Source: Papilionanthe hookeriana x Papilionanthe teres (Eukaryota; Streptophyta; Magnoliopsida; Asparagales; Orchidaceae). From it: a stretch of 64,000 nucleotides of DNA. The stretch spans positions 57,771,974-57,835,973 of the forward strand of contig CM040434.1 of the NCBI GenBank assembly GCA_022702705.1, in the 5' to 3' direction. Position numbers and translations under genes: made by a program. The notes under the pieces were generated by a model, which searched no databases, was not told the origin of the DNA, and saw only the letters and a list, made by a program, of their open reading frames with translations. The stretch's first letter is position 1, and the number at the start of each line of letters is the position of its first letter. Below, in pieces: positions 33,799-47,314 of the stretch.

Positions 33799-36700
33799 TG
33801 TTGACCTCATTTTTGATGATGTCTTTTCTCTTCTCTCTCCTTAGTATTTAGGATCCAGCCTTAGGTTTTCCCTTTGACTATCCTAGAGGATTAAAGATAG
33901 CACCCACCATTTAGAAATTCAAACACCTCTTAACTCCCTTTAAACCCCACATGCCTGATTGTAAACCCCTAAGCCACTTGGAGGGTTAAGATCAAATGTG
34001 GAGGTTTAAAGGATGAGTTCTCTATAGGACTCTTTGGCCGTAGGACTACCCTGAGTGGCCTGGTCTGGTGAAGGTTTACTTGCACACACACTACACTCCC
34101 ACACACACATTCCAAGTTCTAAAACTACACCTACACCCAATTTAACTTCTTGACTCATGTAGGTAATCCATATGGATGGTCCTCAACCCTAAGCCCCTGG
34201 CTAAGAGGGTTAGGAACAATCTATTGAGTGTCTAAAATAAGTCCTCTCATGGCTCCTGTGAGCTTATTATGGCTTCATGACTCAAATAAAATGATCTCAT
34301 TTCACTTACATTTGATCAATCTTCATTTTTTCAAAATTTCAATTTTTGACCCTGGGGGCCCTACACCTGCCAAACCTACCAACTGCCCTTGAAACTACCC
34401 AAAATTTGGAAAATCAGCTAAATTACCCAAGATTCCTCAAAACCAATCCTAAACATTTCCCACCATTCAAATTGATCATCCTTAGCCAAATATACCAAAA
34501 TTTCCAAAAATACCCACCAATACCCTCCAAATACCCAAAATGCCCTTTTTAACCAAAAAAATCCAAAAATTCCCAAAAAATTCCAGAAAATCCTAAATAT
34601 TCCCAATTGCATTTTGTTCAACTACACCATAAGCTAATTTTTTTCAATTTAGCCCACTTTTATCAAAACTCCCAATTTGACCCATTTTTAACCCAAGTGA
34701 ACCCAATGTCAAACCAAACCACTCCAATTAACCTCAATATTGATCCAATTCAATTCTAAACTTCAATTCCATATCCCTAAAATCAATTTAGACCAAATCC
34801 AAGCCCATTGATGAACATTTGGATCAAATTTCAATTTGAAGCCTAAGGCCCAATTTTGGCCCATAACCTAAACTTAGCCCAAACCAACCCAATTCAACTC
34901 CAATTAGCCCCAAATCTTTTCCTAAACCTTCCTAACATCCCCAAAAACAAAACACTAACTTGATTTGCCCCAAATTTGAACCTAAAATCCACCCAAACCT
35001 AACCCAAACCAAAAATCCCCAATTTTGGCCTAAACCCACGATGAACCCAAATGGGCCCAAATCCCAAAATCAAAGCCCAACCAAAGTTGAAAACTCTTTG
35101 TAACACTCCCATAAACATTTCTCAACATTAATTTTACATCAAATCTAACATTAGCCCAACTTTAGCCCAAGTTAGCCCAATTTGACCCACTTTGGCCCCT
35201 TTACCAAAAAAGTCCCAAATAAAACCCAATTCAACTCCAAATCACCTCAAATTTGTTTCAAATCACTCATGACACATCCCTAAACTAAACCCAACATTTG
35301 TTTGGCCCAATCCTTCACAAAATTTCCATCCACCAATTTGTTTTCAAACCTAAAGGCCCACTTTCTTAAACCATTCTAAAAGCCCATTTTCACCGAATCC
35401 AAAAGCCCCAAAATCCATTCCCAAGCCCACATGAAACCTTTTCTTCATCATTCCTTTGATAATACTATTTGACCAAAGTCTTAAATCCTCATGAAATCAA
35501 CCCATTTGTAGCATCATGACAAATTCCATCAAAAGAATCCAAAGTTTTCAAAATTCCAACTAACCCACTTTCATGTAAATAAGCCAAGCCATGGAGCCAT
35601 GCCCAAGCCATATGTAAGCCATGAGGAGCCATAGACTTGTCATCACTCCCTAAATGGCAAAAGGAGGAGATCCTTTAAGCACTCCCTAAAAGTCATTAAC
35701 CCATTACATGATTCCCCTTAACCTAAATTTAATCCAAATAATCCTTGATGAGGACTTCACCACACATGTGAGGCTGACCCAACTGATCCCCTTCAGCCTA
35801 AATCAGGTCACGGGGGGGATGAACCTAACCAAAATCCATAGGTTAACCCATTTGGACCCAAAATCACCCCTCTCCCCATGCCACTTAAATCCAATCCTTT
35901 ACACATGTCCAAACGCAATTGACTGCACCAAACCCCAGCCCTGACTCCCCTGAGTTAGATGGTGACCTGACTCTGGCCGGCCAGCCACCAGGCCTCCGGA
36001 AAACGCCATGGCCGAGGAGTTTGGAATGAGCCAAATTTCAAATTCTCACCTGCTGAGCTGCCCCACTCCAATTGGCCACCGCAGCTCTTCATCTCCTCCC
36101 CTAGGCAGCTGATCCCAGCGATCAATTGCCCTTGGGAAGCCCTGGCCATGACTATTTAAACTAGCCACCCCCTCTCGGCCAAAAGGTTGGCTGAAATCAA
36201 CCTTCATAGAATCCCTCCAAACTCCTCACAGAGCTTCCCCTAGCCAAGAGCAATCCATCCCCACTGTTCTCCTGCCCTAAATCCCATTGATTGAGCTCAA
36301 TTTTGGAGCTCAATTCTCGAGCCGAACAGGACATCTCTCAAACCTCCACCAAAATCAAATTAAACTCACCCACACCCGCACAGGACCAAGAGAAGGAGTT
36401 CCACGGTGAATGTCCCCTCTCCGAGCCACCCAATCGCTCTAGCCTCCAAAGTCCGAAATCGGGTCCGGTCACTTTCATACTTAGATCTTTCACCAGGGCC
36501 AGAGGCTTCATCCCTAGGCTCTTCCAGCTCCAACGAACGTGCCGAGCACATTCAGTTGAGGCCTCACCTCCTGAACCAAGGTATGGAGACTTCTCTTTTA
36601 CCCGAGCTTCCAGCGATTCTTCATTTTGTTTGAGTTAATTTCATAGCATGTAAACCGTATGGATGTGTTCGTCTCTTCAAGAAAAATCCATAGAGTATAA

Positions 36701-39700
36701 GAACACGAAAAAATAATTAAGAAATGAGGGAGATATTAGGGTTTGAGTGTGGACGGTTACGGGTGCACACCAGTCGGAGATGACGACCAGCCGCCGTTGG
36801 ATCGAGCGTGTATCGAAGGGACATCTCAGATTACGTCGGACCAGGGAACGATATGTGAACCGCTGGCGCGTGGTACTGAGTCGGATGGCGGCGGCGAATG
36901 GGAGTGTGCCGCATGGAGCTTCGGAGACGCTAAGGTTGCCGTGGCGCTGAGTCGGATAAGTAGGAAAATATGGAATTTATGATTTAATTAAATGCCTCAA
37001 ACTTAGAAAATCCATATCTTTGTGTAAAAAAATCACAAAAATAAAATAAAAATATCCTCTTGCTCAGTGGACAGAAGAAAATAATGTGGAAAAAGAATTG
37101 AGTTAATTTGATGAGTATTTTATTTTTAATTAATTATTTGCTCATTTAATTATTTTAATTCTCCATTTGCATAGAAAATTCACCATGGCATGAGACCAAA
37201 GGGCTTTTGAAGCCTCTGATCTTGGGAACATTTCCTGAATTTTTCAAGGTAAGAGGCTATCTCTATGGGAAGTTATGTATTTTTCAAGTTTATGTCACTG
37301 TTTTTGGTATTTTAATTCCATTAATTAGCATACTTCTTAGAAAATTCTAGGAAAATTTAGGGAAGTTTCTTAGGACCAGAGGACCCTACGATAATTATCT
37401 TTTTTGTTAATTCAATAAGAATAACCCTAATTGGCCTAATTACTAAAAACGGAACTTTAATAAATTAGGGTTAACCACACATCAAAAGAACTTAAAAACA
37501 ATTCTTGACTGATCTTTAGGATCAGAGGGACCTCACATAAAAATTTGAAATTAATTGGAAATGTTTAACCCTACTAAATGGATTAATTAGGTCACATGAG
37601 AAAAATTAAACTTTAAAAATTCATAACTCCAAAATTACATTTTAAAAATTCACCAAATTAGTTTTGGGACTTTTCTGGTAATAGAGGAGTCTAAGAAAAT
37701 AAAAATTGGAATTTTCTAAAAATCTTCATTTTTCACCTTATTTTAATATTTTAATAATTAAAAAATAATAAAAATCACAAAAATATTAAAAATCATAAGA
37801 ATGTCACATTTTAACTCCTAATCACTTAGGAACAAACTAAATATTTTTCCCAAGTCCCTAGGATAAGATATTGAATTTTAAAAGCCCTAACACAATTTTT
37901 GAATTAAAAAATGAGTTTTCCAACATTTTCACTAAATTAATTCTAATAAATTAAAGAAAAATCAAAAAATTATAAAATTTATTTCTCTGGACTCCTTGAG
38001 GTTAGAGAGATTTAAGAAAAATGGAAAATCCAATTTTCAACTTTAATTTTATTTTATAATTAATTAATACTCCAAAACTCAAAATAATTATAATAAATAA
38101 AATATAATTAAAAAAATCACCAAAATTGGTCCAAGTGGTTCTCTGGTCATTAGGAACATCCCATAATTTTCTTAAGGAGAGAAAACTTACCTTGGTCATG
38201 TTGTTGAATTTCCATTGAAAATCCCTTTTTTATTAAAATAAATATATAAATTAAATAAAAAACAGAAAAATCACATTTTCTCCTCTAATGTCTTAATTGA
38301 CATGTGAGTGAAGTGACATAAAAAATCTCAAGCTCATTTGAGCTCAATTTAATAAGTTATGAAATAATTAAGCTTAAAAGGGCATATTAATAATTAAGAA
38401 TTTTAACCTCTAATTAAAACTTTAGGTTTAATCAAAATGGGGGGTAAAATATTTGATCTTAATTCTTTCTTAGATGATTGAAACTTTGGAAAATAAAAGG
38501 GTAGGAATTCATTGATCACTTTTAATAAACAAAAAAATGAGACCTTAATTAATTAAATAATTTGAATTTTGGAAGAATAATTAAAAAAAAAACTTGGATT
38601 ATTAAAATGGGGATATAATTTAGAGAGACTATAATCACTTAAACTAAAATCCCCAAATGAATCACTTTAATTATATTTAACTCTTAATTAAACTTAAGAT
38701 GATAATTGAAATTAATAAATTAATAATAAAGAAAAGGTAACCCTTAATTAAATTAAAACTTAAAACATTAAATAACTTGATAATTAAATTGAAATAAATT
38801 TAAAACATTAAAAAAAAATTAATTTCAAAAATCACTTGAAAGCAAATTTGAAACAAACTCGAACATCAAAATCAATTTCAAAAAATAATTCTTAATTTAA
38901 AAAAATCAAACCAATTAAAAGTTAATCTAGAATATTGCAATTAAATTAAAATTAAATCATTAAAGTCTAAATTAAATAATTTAAACTCCTCTTTTAATCC
39001 AAATAGTTTAAAACACTTAAGAATAAAAAAATTTGAACACTATTCCAAACTTAAACTTATTAAAATTTTATAACTAAATTAAATCACCTTAAAACATTAA
39101 TTCTAATTTTAAATCGTTGAAATTCTTAATAAATTGATTGCCCTAAAGACTTTTATCTTTATAACTCTTAAATGGAGCATCAAGTGAGGTGTCACTTCAT
39201 TCATGGGATAATCAAATGTCCTAAGTTCACTGAGCAAAAGTTAAATCTTAACTAAAAAATTTCTGGATGATTGATTCATCTTTATAATAAAAATTCATTT
39301 AGACTCGAAATAATCTCAGAAGTATTGAAAAGAAGTTTAGAACCCATTCTAAGAACTTCCTCAATACAATGAGGTGTTTTAAGAAGAATAATTGAACTTA
39401 ATTGTTCTTTGGTGAAGAAAATCATCCACAAAATATAATGAACCTAGACTTCATAGGAACTGACTAGCAGTAGGATTAGGATATTGGTAGACAACCGAAA
39501 CCTTTCCCTTAGCTTTACCTAGGTATTTGTTGCAAATATTTAAATGTTCTAACATGTGTTTTAAGTGCAGCTTGGAATAACGAGAAGACCCTCCAGGTGC
39601 GCTTTTACTTTATTACAATTTACTTTATTGCAACTTATTTACCTACACTGCGCTTTACTTTTCTTGCATGATAAACAGGATTGTTGCGTGAAAACTAAAA

Positions 39701-41083
39701 CCTTTAGGATAGCCACAAAACTGAAACCAAAACTAAATTAAAATTCACACAAGATAAAATTCACCACCACATCTAAAATATAAAACTACTCAAAATTTAA
39801 TCACAAACAGAACAACAAAACCACAACTTTAACTAAATTAAAATGTCTGGTTGAATGATCAGGAATACCTCTGATGATGTAACCCACGTGTTGCTAACGG
39901 GATTTTCCACGGTCTAAATGAAAGTGTTGGAACTCATTCAGTTGAATTTACAAAATTCATCTGGACTAAGTAAATTCAATGAAAATAATGGTGATGGGAT
40001 GACGGAACCGTGGGATCTTAATCGGTTCTGTTTAATCAACTTTAAGATTTGTTTTAATTAAAACACTAAAGACATTTGGACTTTAAGATTTCTCTAAACC
40101 AAGACACTTTTCTCATCCCCTGATTTTCACCTTCTAAAACTAAACCTCTACAACAACAAGAAGCTTGGAGCACAGTAGGCAGCACGACCATCGTCGTCAA
40201 GAAACTTGGATCGACATCGACAGAAACCATTCTTAGAATTAAACAACCAAACCATAGGACTTCGAGGCAGTTTGCCTAGTGCAACATAAATCCTCAACCC
40301 TTTGTTATGCATTTGCATAATCATGTTATGTAAATTAAGCCCTAACTAGTTTTAGGACTCCGAGGTAGTCGTTTGGTAGGACATAAACCCTCACATCTTC
40401 GAGGCTTTTTTATGATCATGTCGTACAAATATAAGGCCTAATTAATAAAAATTGGCAGGATGAAACATTAAATAACATCTTCTCAAATTAAAGCCAAACC
40501 ATAGGATAATTGAGAAGTCACGGAAGTTCACTTCGGGTCCGTGACATCCCCTACTTCTCTTCCTTTGGATTCTTAAAATAAACTGCTCCAAATTTGAGAT
40601 ATTCTCTATTGAAATTTCCAAAATCCAATTGTTTGAAAACCTTAAAGTTTGAAATTCTTAAGAGCAAAACCACTAAACATTATTGAGAGTTTTCTTAAAT
40701 GATTCCCGTCATTTAAGATGTAATTAACTATAGGGGCTTGCTCTTATAGGGAACTTTAAGAACCTGAGTAATATAAACCCCGCTTAATTTCTTTATATTA
40801 AGCGAGGGAACTTGTCGGCTTATAAAATTTTTTCGCAGACCAAACGGATGTCACAAATCTTCTAGTTTATTTAATCGAGCCCCATCATCAAGCAAAGGTG
40901 TCTATTCTTCGGGGTAGATACATGGTTTGTGGTGTGGTGCTCGTTTATATGAACTATTCGGGATGTGAGATCGGTTTGATTTCAAATCTTAAAATTTTCA
41001 AACTTAAAATTATTTTCAAAATCAAATGCTACTTTATAAATTATTTATACATTTAAATTAAAACCTAAAAAATAAACCGTACA
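33799..41083 (+). repeat. 5' LTR of giant element (7.3 kb)
   Basis: Segments in order: start TGTTGACCTCATTTTTGATG; a 34300-35700 stretch almost free of G, made of cccaa/gcccaa phrases; TATA at 36152; a CpG-rich 36380-36960 block; AT-rich sequence to 40100; then a block with 'ggatgacggaaccgtgggatcttaatcgg' (39997) and 'ggtccgtgacatcccctact' (40538); end ..AAACCGTACA. Short open frames inside the CpG-rich block are not conserved among LTRs and are not genes. Confidence 0.92.
36152..36161 (+). promoter_or_regulatory. Putative LTR TATA box (5' LTR)
   Basis: CTATTTAAAC, identical at the same relative position in the 3' LTR and the solo LTR. A start ~30 bp downstream would give about 4.9 kb of R plus U5 before the PBS, unusually long. 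Confidence 0.55.
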
Positions 41084-41088
41084 ATTTC

Positions 41089-41106
41089 TGGCGACTCCGC
41101 TGGGGA
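41089..41106 (+). other. Primer binding site, tRNA-Arg type
   Basis: TGGCGACTCCGCTGGGGA begins five bases after the LTR end ..TACA. This PBS is typical of Tat/Ogre elements. Confidence 0.92.
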
Positions 41107-41656
41107 CTGGTTCCTCTCTCCATTTTGATCAGATGGTTTTGCTTTCATAAATCGGTAGTGTATCCATGTCCCTAGTGGAGCAAACTACCATTCTTTCCGT
41201 TGGCATTCCACGTTCATTTCTATCTTGAATGGGTATAGCCAACTTCTCTCGGATTTAGGAGCCACTGCTTAGACACCCCAAAACAGAGAGGTTCTGAAAT
41301 CCTTTTACCTCTTTTCTGAGGTGGGGTGGACCCCCAATAGGTGTTAGCTTAGGAGTGGTCCTTCGGGTTGAGAGATCTTACGACACTTTCTCTTCCTTTC
41401 CAATTCTGAATCGGGTCCTTTACCTTTTCTATACCTTTAATAATTTTGTTCCTAACAAACAAATCCTCTAATAAACAACCTTCTAATAAACGAATTCTCT
41501 TAAAAATCACAAATACATTAAGATAAACGAGAATGTGTTCGGACTCTTTCTTTTTCGTTCTAAGTTTTGTGACGAAAGGAAGCATAGTTCGGGACTGACA
41601 TTCAGAATCTACACTGCAGAAAATGACTACGCCAAATTTAATTTTCTCCTTCACCA
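41107..41656 (+). other. 5' leader of giant element
   Basis: No conserved reading frame. Pyrimidine-rich, ending just before an ATG in a favourable plant context (CACCAATGGA) at 41657. Confidence 0.6.
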
Positions 41657-42516
41657 ATGGAATGGACTTCGCCGTCTATAAGGATGAAATGGGTTCCAGC
41701 CGAAAGAAGTATTGCTATTCGTAGGAGGACTGTTGTCTCTACCCCCACCGGTCTAGTCATCTCTGCACGTACCCCAGCTTCTGCCAAACTGAAGGGGAAG
41801 GAAATCCAAGTCTGTGATGAGCCTGTCACCGTGGAGGGTACAGATTTTGCTACAATACCATCTATTTTCGAGATTGAGTCCAGTTCAAGAGTTGCACCCC
41901 TGACTCGGACTCAAAGGAGAAATAGAAGCAAAAAGATATCCACGGTTGAGAAAGCCAAGGCCACTGAAGTTGCCTTCCTGGAAGAGATCCCTGAATTGCC
42001 TGAGTATACTCCTCTGTTAGAAGGAAGTAGGTTTCACCCCCTCTCTGCTGCATCGGATGAAGAAGACGTCCAAAGGATTGCCGCTACATTACCCCGACCT
42101 GCATACTATAGTAACTACAAAAGAAAAAGAGTTAAGACACGCCATTTGCTCGGCTACAAGCTGTGATAGAAAAATTGGTAAAGAAAGAAAGATGCCCCGT
42201 ATCAGAAATCCTAAGAAGAATGGAACGAGTGCCAGCTAGATCCCTCCTCGGACCGCAAGTAGAGCCTGTCACTGTCGTAGAGAAACCAAGGAAGAAAATG
42301 AGAGCTAGTTCACCTGTTGTTGTATCGGGCCCTCATATTAGGGAGGACACCACCTACCAGCATATAGCTGACAGACCATCCGGTCCTAGGCCTTCTGCTG
42401 CAAGAAGGGTGGTGTGGCGACCTATTATTACCAAGCCGAGACCAACACAACATCCTGAGAAGAAAAGCCTCATCAAAGAGCCTGAATTAGAAGAAAGTGC
42501 TATTGCAATAAAATAA
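41657..42516 (+). pseudogene. ORF1-like region upstream of gag
   Basis: About 170 codons from ATG 41657, rich in Arg/Lys/Pro and Ser (RTVVSTPTGLVISARTP, TRTQRRNRSKKIS, ELPEYTPLLEGSRFHPL). The frame ends at 42166 and resumes in another frame at 42163-42516 (MERVPARSLLGPQVEP, KPRKKMRASSPVVV). I recognise no domain. Ogre-type elements carry an extra ORF before gag, and the position fits, but sequence similarity cannot be judged by eye. It could equally be an N-terminal gag extension. Disorder-rich composition suggests a nucleic-acid-binding or linker role at most (inference). Confidence 0.55.
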
Positions 42517-44690
42517 ACTCCCGAAAAAGAAGTTCAACAGCCATCACACGACAACCACAAGACCGTCTGGAAGAGACCCCTCGAGGATGCTATAGGAAAG
42601 CTAAGGACGGATATCCGATGGTTGGCGAAAGAAAGAGGAGAAAAGTTGGAAAATGAATTTGATTCATCAGAGTTCATGGATGAGGAGTATGCCGAGATCA
42701 ATATGGTTGAGACACGAGCATCATGGGCTTCGCAAGGTGCTCCGGCAGCTGCGGAAAGAGATGAACCGGAAGTGATGAGAGCACAGCTTCGGGAAAGAGA
42801 TGACACAATTTCCCAGATGGCAAAGAGAATGGAAGAGATGGCTGCTGCTTTAGCAACTCTCCGCAGTCGGTACAACCTCGTAAAGAAACACTCCCAGAGA
42901 TCATCCATATTGCAGATGGAGGAAAAGAGATCACATCAGTCAATGGAGATGAGCCACCAAAGAAGGATTCTACACAGAATATGATTCCGAAAAGGACATT
43001 AAAAACATGGTAGAACAGCAAGTGCGAGAAGCCTTAGCACAATCTAAGAGTAGAGCATCTATTCATACAGGTAGACCTTACCCCGAAGAGTTCGATGCAG
43101 TCCAATACCCGAAAGGCTTCGTACCACCTCTGTTTAAGACTTTTGATGGAATGGGAAACCCCCGGCAGCATGTCGCACATTTTCGTACTAGTTGCTGCAA
43201 TGCCGGTGGGTGTGACGCTTTACTCTTCCGTCAGTTTGTCAGCATTTTGTCAAGGATCGCCTTCGACTGGTACGCGGCATTGCCAAATGGTTCAGTTAAG
43301 ACCTTTACAGAATTGGAAAACCTCTTCGTTAAGCGATTTGTCGGGGCTCGGTACCACATCACCATCGGTGATCTAGTGGTGGAGAACCAGAAACCGAACG
43401 AGACTTTAGTGGATTACATACTTCGATGGAGGAACTTAAGCATGAAGTGTGAACCACAGCTTCAAGAACAACATGCAGTCGACATCTTTCTTAAGAGTAT
43501 CCATGGCCCGATAGCACTTCTCCTTAAAGGATTTACAATCAAGACTTTCGAGAAGTTGCTTAGCAAGGTCGAGAGCTTGTAAGAAGAGGCAAAGCAGTTA
43601 AGTTTCATGGACAAGAACAATAAGCAGAAGCCCATAAAAGCATTTGAAAAGAAAACCGGAATCATCGCGGTAGTAGATAAGGGCAAGCAGTTGGTTCAGA
43701 TACAGCCAGAGCTGCCACAGCCTAGTTATCAACCACCGCAACGGACATACCAACAACCACAATAGATCTATCAGCAACCTCAGCAGAGTTATCAACAGCA
43801 TCGACTGAGCTATCAGTCGCCTCAGCATTATGACAATCGCCTAGTTCACAATGTACCCTGAAAAATTTTCTGAATAAGGAATATCCATTCAAAACTGAAG
43901 CAGTAGCAAAGATGTTCCACAGTTTAATGAAAACACCAGATTTTCAGCTACCAGAGCCCAAGAGGCCAGAAGAAGTCAACAAGAAAGATCATCCAAACTA
44001 TTGCCCTTACCATCGGATGCTCGGGCACAAGATAGAGGATTGCATCACTTTCAAGAGTTGGCTTGACGACAATCTCCGGAAAGGGAACATAACGATCCCG
44101 AAGGAATACATGAAGGAACCCCAAAAAGGATGTTCCGTCAATGTTATCTCAACGGATTCTATTGTTCTGATAAACCTGTATACGACCGATGATGGATGGA
44201 GTACCGTCTGGACAAAGTCTTCAAAGAAAATTTTGGATCACATCCAGACCGCTTCGGTACACGCTTCAACTCAAAGTTTGAAACCTACCAAGACGGCACT
44301 ATCGGTTGCGATCGAAGAACTGCCTCAGAAGGAGGAGAAGATCTTAGAAGAGAAGAAGATCAAGGCTCCGAAGGGTAGACTAGGGGCTGCTTATCCTAGG
44401 ATGGGTGTTTCCAATTCGGGGGAGAAATCCCTCGAACTTCTGACTCTGTATGATTATTTGCTCGCCCTGGCGGGATCTTATAATGATAAGAGTTATGGCG
44501 TTGGCTATGTTTTGACTGTTTCTAATGATTACATAACTAGTGACAACCGACTTAATCCGGATCTCGATTCCAATACAAATAACGATTCTCAAATCATACA
44601 CAACCTCAATGACCAAGAGGAAGAAGATGTTCACAAAGGAGGCTACGAAAGCTCAACAAGCAACGAGTCCATTTGTGAATTTTGAGGAGC
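42517..44690 (+). pseudogene. Gag with zinc-knuckle-like motif (Tat/Ogre type)
   Basis: The N-terminal part has a coiled coil (MRAQLRERDDTISQMAKRMEEM, 42775-42850). After a frameshift near 42950, the gag core runs 43007-43582: PYPEEFDAVQYPKGFVPPLF, FDGMGNPRQHVAHFRT, FDWYAALPNGSVKTF, LFVKRFVGARYHI, the standard Tat-lineage core. After an in-frame stop at 43580 comes a Gln/Pro-rich stretch (43690-43850), another stop, then YCPYHRMLGHKIEDC near 44000-44045, a CCHC-like knuckle. It would form the particle and bind RNA. Several stops and at least two frame shifts. Confidence 0.85.
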
Positions 44691-44843
44691 TCCAATTGCA
44701 ATAGAATTAGAGTTATCGGACTCTAAAGCGAATCCTGAAGAGCCAGTCATTCCAATTCAAGGGAAACATCAGCAGATCCAGCACAAGACTCAGAACAAGT
44801 AATTGAAGTCAACCTAAGAAGCGGAAAAGTTCTACCTCCGAGA

Positions 44844-45812
44844 ATGGGTCCAAAGGATAAAGGAAAGCAGGTGGTTGCTCAGGAGGAGCCAACCTCAGCA
44901 GAAGAATTGCCCATTCAGGAAGAAACCGAGGAATGTGGTAATAAAGTGGACTATAACGTGCTTGCCCATCTTAGGAAGCTACCAGCCAAACTGAGCATAT
45001 ACGACGCTCTGATCCTGTCAAAGGAGATGAGGGAAGCTCTGATCAAGGCTCTACTTGATCCAGAAATTTGCTTAGCTCAAATGGCCGGTAATTCCTTCGA
45101 CGAGGTTTGCTCGTTAAAAGAACAGCAAGGTGTTACCTTTACGGACAATGATCTATTACTGGGAACAGCTGATCACAACCAACCGTTGTACATTTCAGTC
45201 ACTATTAGAAAGTTTACGCTCTCCAGGGTGTTGGTTGATCCAGGAGCATCAATCAACATAATGAATCTTCGGACGCTAGCATATTTGGAAATTGATGCTC
45301 ATGAGCTTGAAGCAAACAAGTTGTTATTGAGAGGCTTCAATCAGAAAGGAGAGAGAGCTCTCGGATCGATTACACTGTTAATGAAAACCGGTGAATTAGC
45401 AAAGACAACTGCAAAATTCCATATAATTGATTCTGAGACATCATTCAACGCTCTACTGGGTCGGCCATGGATCCATGAAAATCGGATGGTACCGTCGTCT
45501 CTGCACCAGTGCATAAAGTATTACGAAGGAGGAGAACAATGTATCAAAGGTGACTTGCAACCATTCTCCGTACACGAGATTGGAATTCATGAAGATGCAG
45601 CCTATTATGCGCCTCCGAAGAAAACAATCTTCTCCAGAAATTTCATACCAAATGAAGCAAAAGAAGTGCAAGATGATGAAGAGCCTGAAATTCTAGTCCA
45701 ACAAGTAATCACCACTCCCTTACGGCGAGATGGTGAAGGTTTCTCCAGAACTCGCACCGGAGGTCGAGGCCAGGGACGAGATCGTGGAAGAGACATTGGA
45801 ACAGTTGGATAG
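44844..45812 (+). pseudogene. Aspartic protease (Tat/Ogre type)
   Basis: 322 codons are open from an ATG at 44844. The retropepsin part has PLYISVTIRKFTLSRVLVDP, then the active-site loop as DPGASINIM (45235-45265), and the C-terminal motif LLGRPWIHE (45452-45480). The catalytic triad Asp-x-Gly reads D-P-G, compared with D-L-G in the Athila copies. The stretch before the domain (AHLRKLPAKLSIYDALILSK) is typical of this lineage. It processes the polyprotein. The C-terminus is Arg/Gly-rich (RTRTGGRGQGRDRGRD) up to a stop at 45810. Confidence 0.87.
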
Positions 45813-45983
45813 AAGAAAGCAGTCATCGACGTTGATTGGGAGAACAGTTCCGAAGAAGAAGAAATCAAGAAAGAAGCAGCGTCGATAAGTCAGAAGAAAC
45901 CCCAGTTCAAGATCTCTCTCGAAGTTGAAAAGAATGAAGAATATAAATCAATCTACGAGAAGATTAACCACTATGTACATACT

Positions 45984-47311
45984 ATGACCCTAACCCCGAT
46001 CCATCCTAATAAGGTCAAGGGTATGATGGTCAAGGAAGTGCATGGTGGTGGTACTAAACCAATCAAGTTTTATCGTGGTGCTTCTTCTTCCAAAACTGAA
46101 AATGATGTACAATTTGAAGATGTTGCTTCATCTGAACTAGTGGAACTGCCTTTTGAGTGGTACTCTCCCTGTGTTCAAAATTTAATTCAACGTGGTGTCT
46201 TACCTCGGTAATGGACAAAAGGTCAATCACAACATTTTGAAAAATTATGGAATAATGCCAGCCGGCCTCCCAATTCAAAACATGGTCTCAGATTCGGCAT
46301 GGTAGGATCAGTTGACGATACGGGATTTTGCTTGGTTATCACTTGCGAGTCTAATGAAGACTGCTTGGAAGCTTCAGAAGATCTCGAAGATCTACCAATC
46401 TGAGATGCTCTGCCAGAATTCGAAGATGAAATTAAATCTACAATGGACGAGTTAATGGAAGTTAACTTAGGTACTAACGAAGAGCCTAGGCCGACCTTTG
46501 CTAGCTCCTTACTCAATAAAGAAGACTCCGAAAACATAATCAAGCTATTAATAGAGTTCAAAGACTGTTTTGCTTGGAGTTACGACGAAATGCTAGGAAT
46601 AGCTCTAGAGGTTGCGTTCACAGGCTAGGAGTGGATCACACTGCTATTCCAGTCAGACAAGCTCCGAGAAGAATGCGTCTAGAGATTGAACAACAAGTAA
46701 TAGTTGAAGTTAAGAAGCTAATAGATGTTAAATTTGTCCGTGAAGAGCAATACCCGACTTGGTTAGCCAATGTGGTACCAGTCAGAAAGAAGAATGGTCA
46801 GATCAGAATTTGCGTGGATTTCAGAGATTTGAATAAAGCATGTCCAAAGGATGAATTACCGCTACCAATTCCAGAATTGATGATCGACATTGCTTCAACA
46901 CATGAAATCTTTTCTTTCATGGATGGATCTTCGGGATACAACCAGATAAAGATGGCACCGGAAGATGAAAAGCTCACAGCCTTCAGAACGCCAATTGGAC
47001 TGTACTACTACACAGTGATGCCTTTTGGATTGAAGAACGCAGGAGCAACCTACCAAAGAGCAATGACGAGGATTTTTGATGATCTTATTCACAACCAAGT
47101 TGAGTGTTATGTGGATGATGTGGTCATTAAGAGCAAATTAAAGGAAGATCACTTGTATGATTTGAGAATTGTTTTCGAGCGATTAAGACAATTTAACCTT
47201 AAGATGAATCCCCTGAGATGCGCCTTCGGCGTCACCTCTGGGAAATTCTTAGGATTTGTCATTCGACATCGCGGAATTGAAATCGATCCGGAGAAGATTA
47301 AAGCTATCTAA
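45984..47311 (+). pseudogene. Reverse transcriptase (Tat/Ogre type)
   Basis: The pre-RT linker (KFYRGASSS, ELPFEWYSPCVQNLIQRGVL) is followed by stops, then FKDCFAWSYDEMLGI at 46560. A frameshift near 46600 leads to LGVDHTAIPVRQAPRRM and WLANVVPVRKKNGQIRICVD, LNKACPKDELPLPIPE, PFGLKNAGATYQRAMTRIF and the catalytic YVDD at 47108-47119. It ends IEIDPEKIKAI with an in-frame TAA at 47309. The palm is intact at residue level. It makes cDNA from element RNA. Confidence 0.93.
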
Positions 47312-47314
47312 GAA

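Noticed and set aside
34346..34552. Small Pro-rich frames in the CCCAA-rich LTR stretch
   Set aside because: Low-complexity translation of the repeat phrases, present in all LTR copies only because the DNA repeats.
36291..36982. Arg/Ser-rich open frames in the 5' LTR
   Set aside because: Not conserved in frame between the two LTR copies of the same element; no domain.
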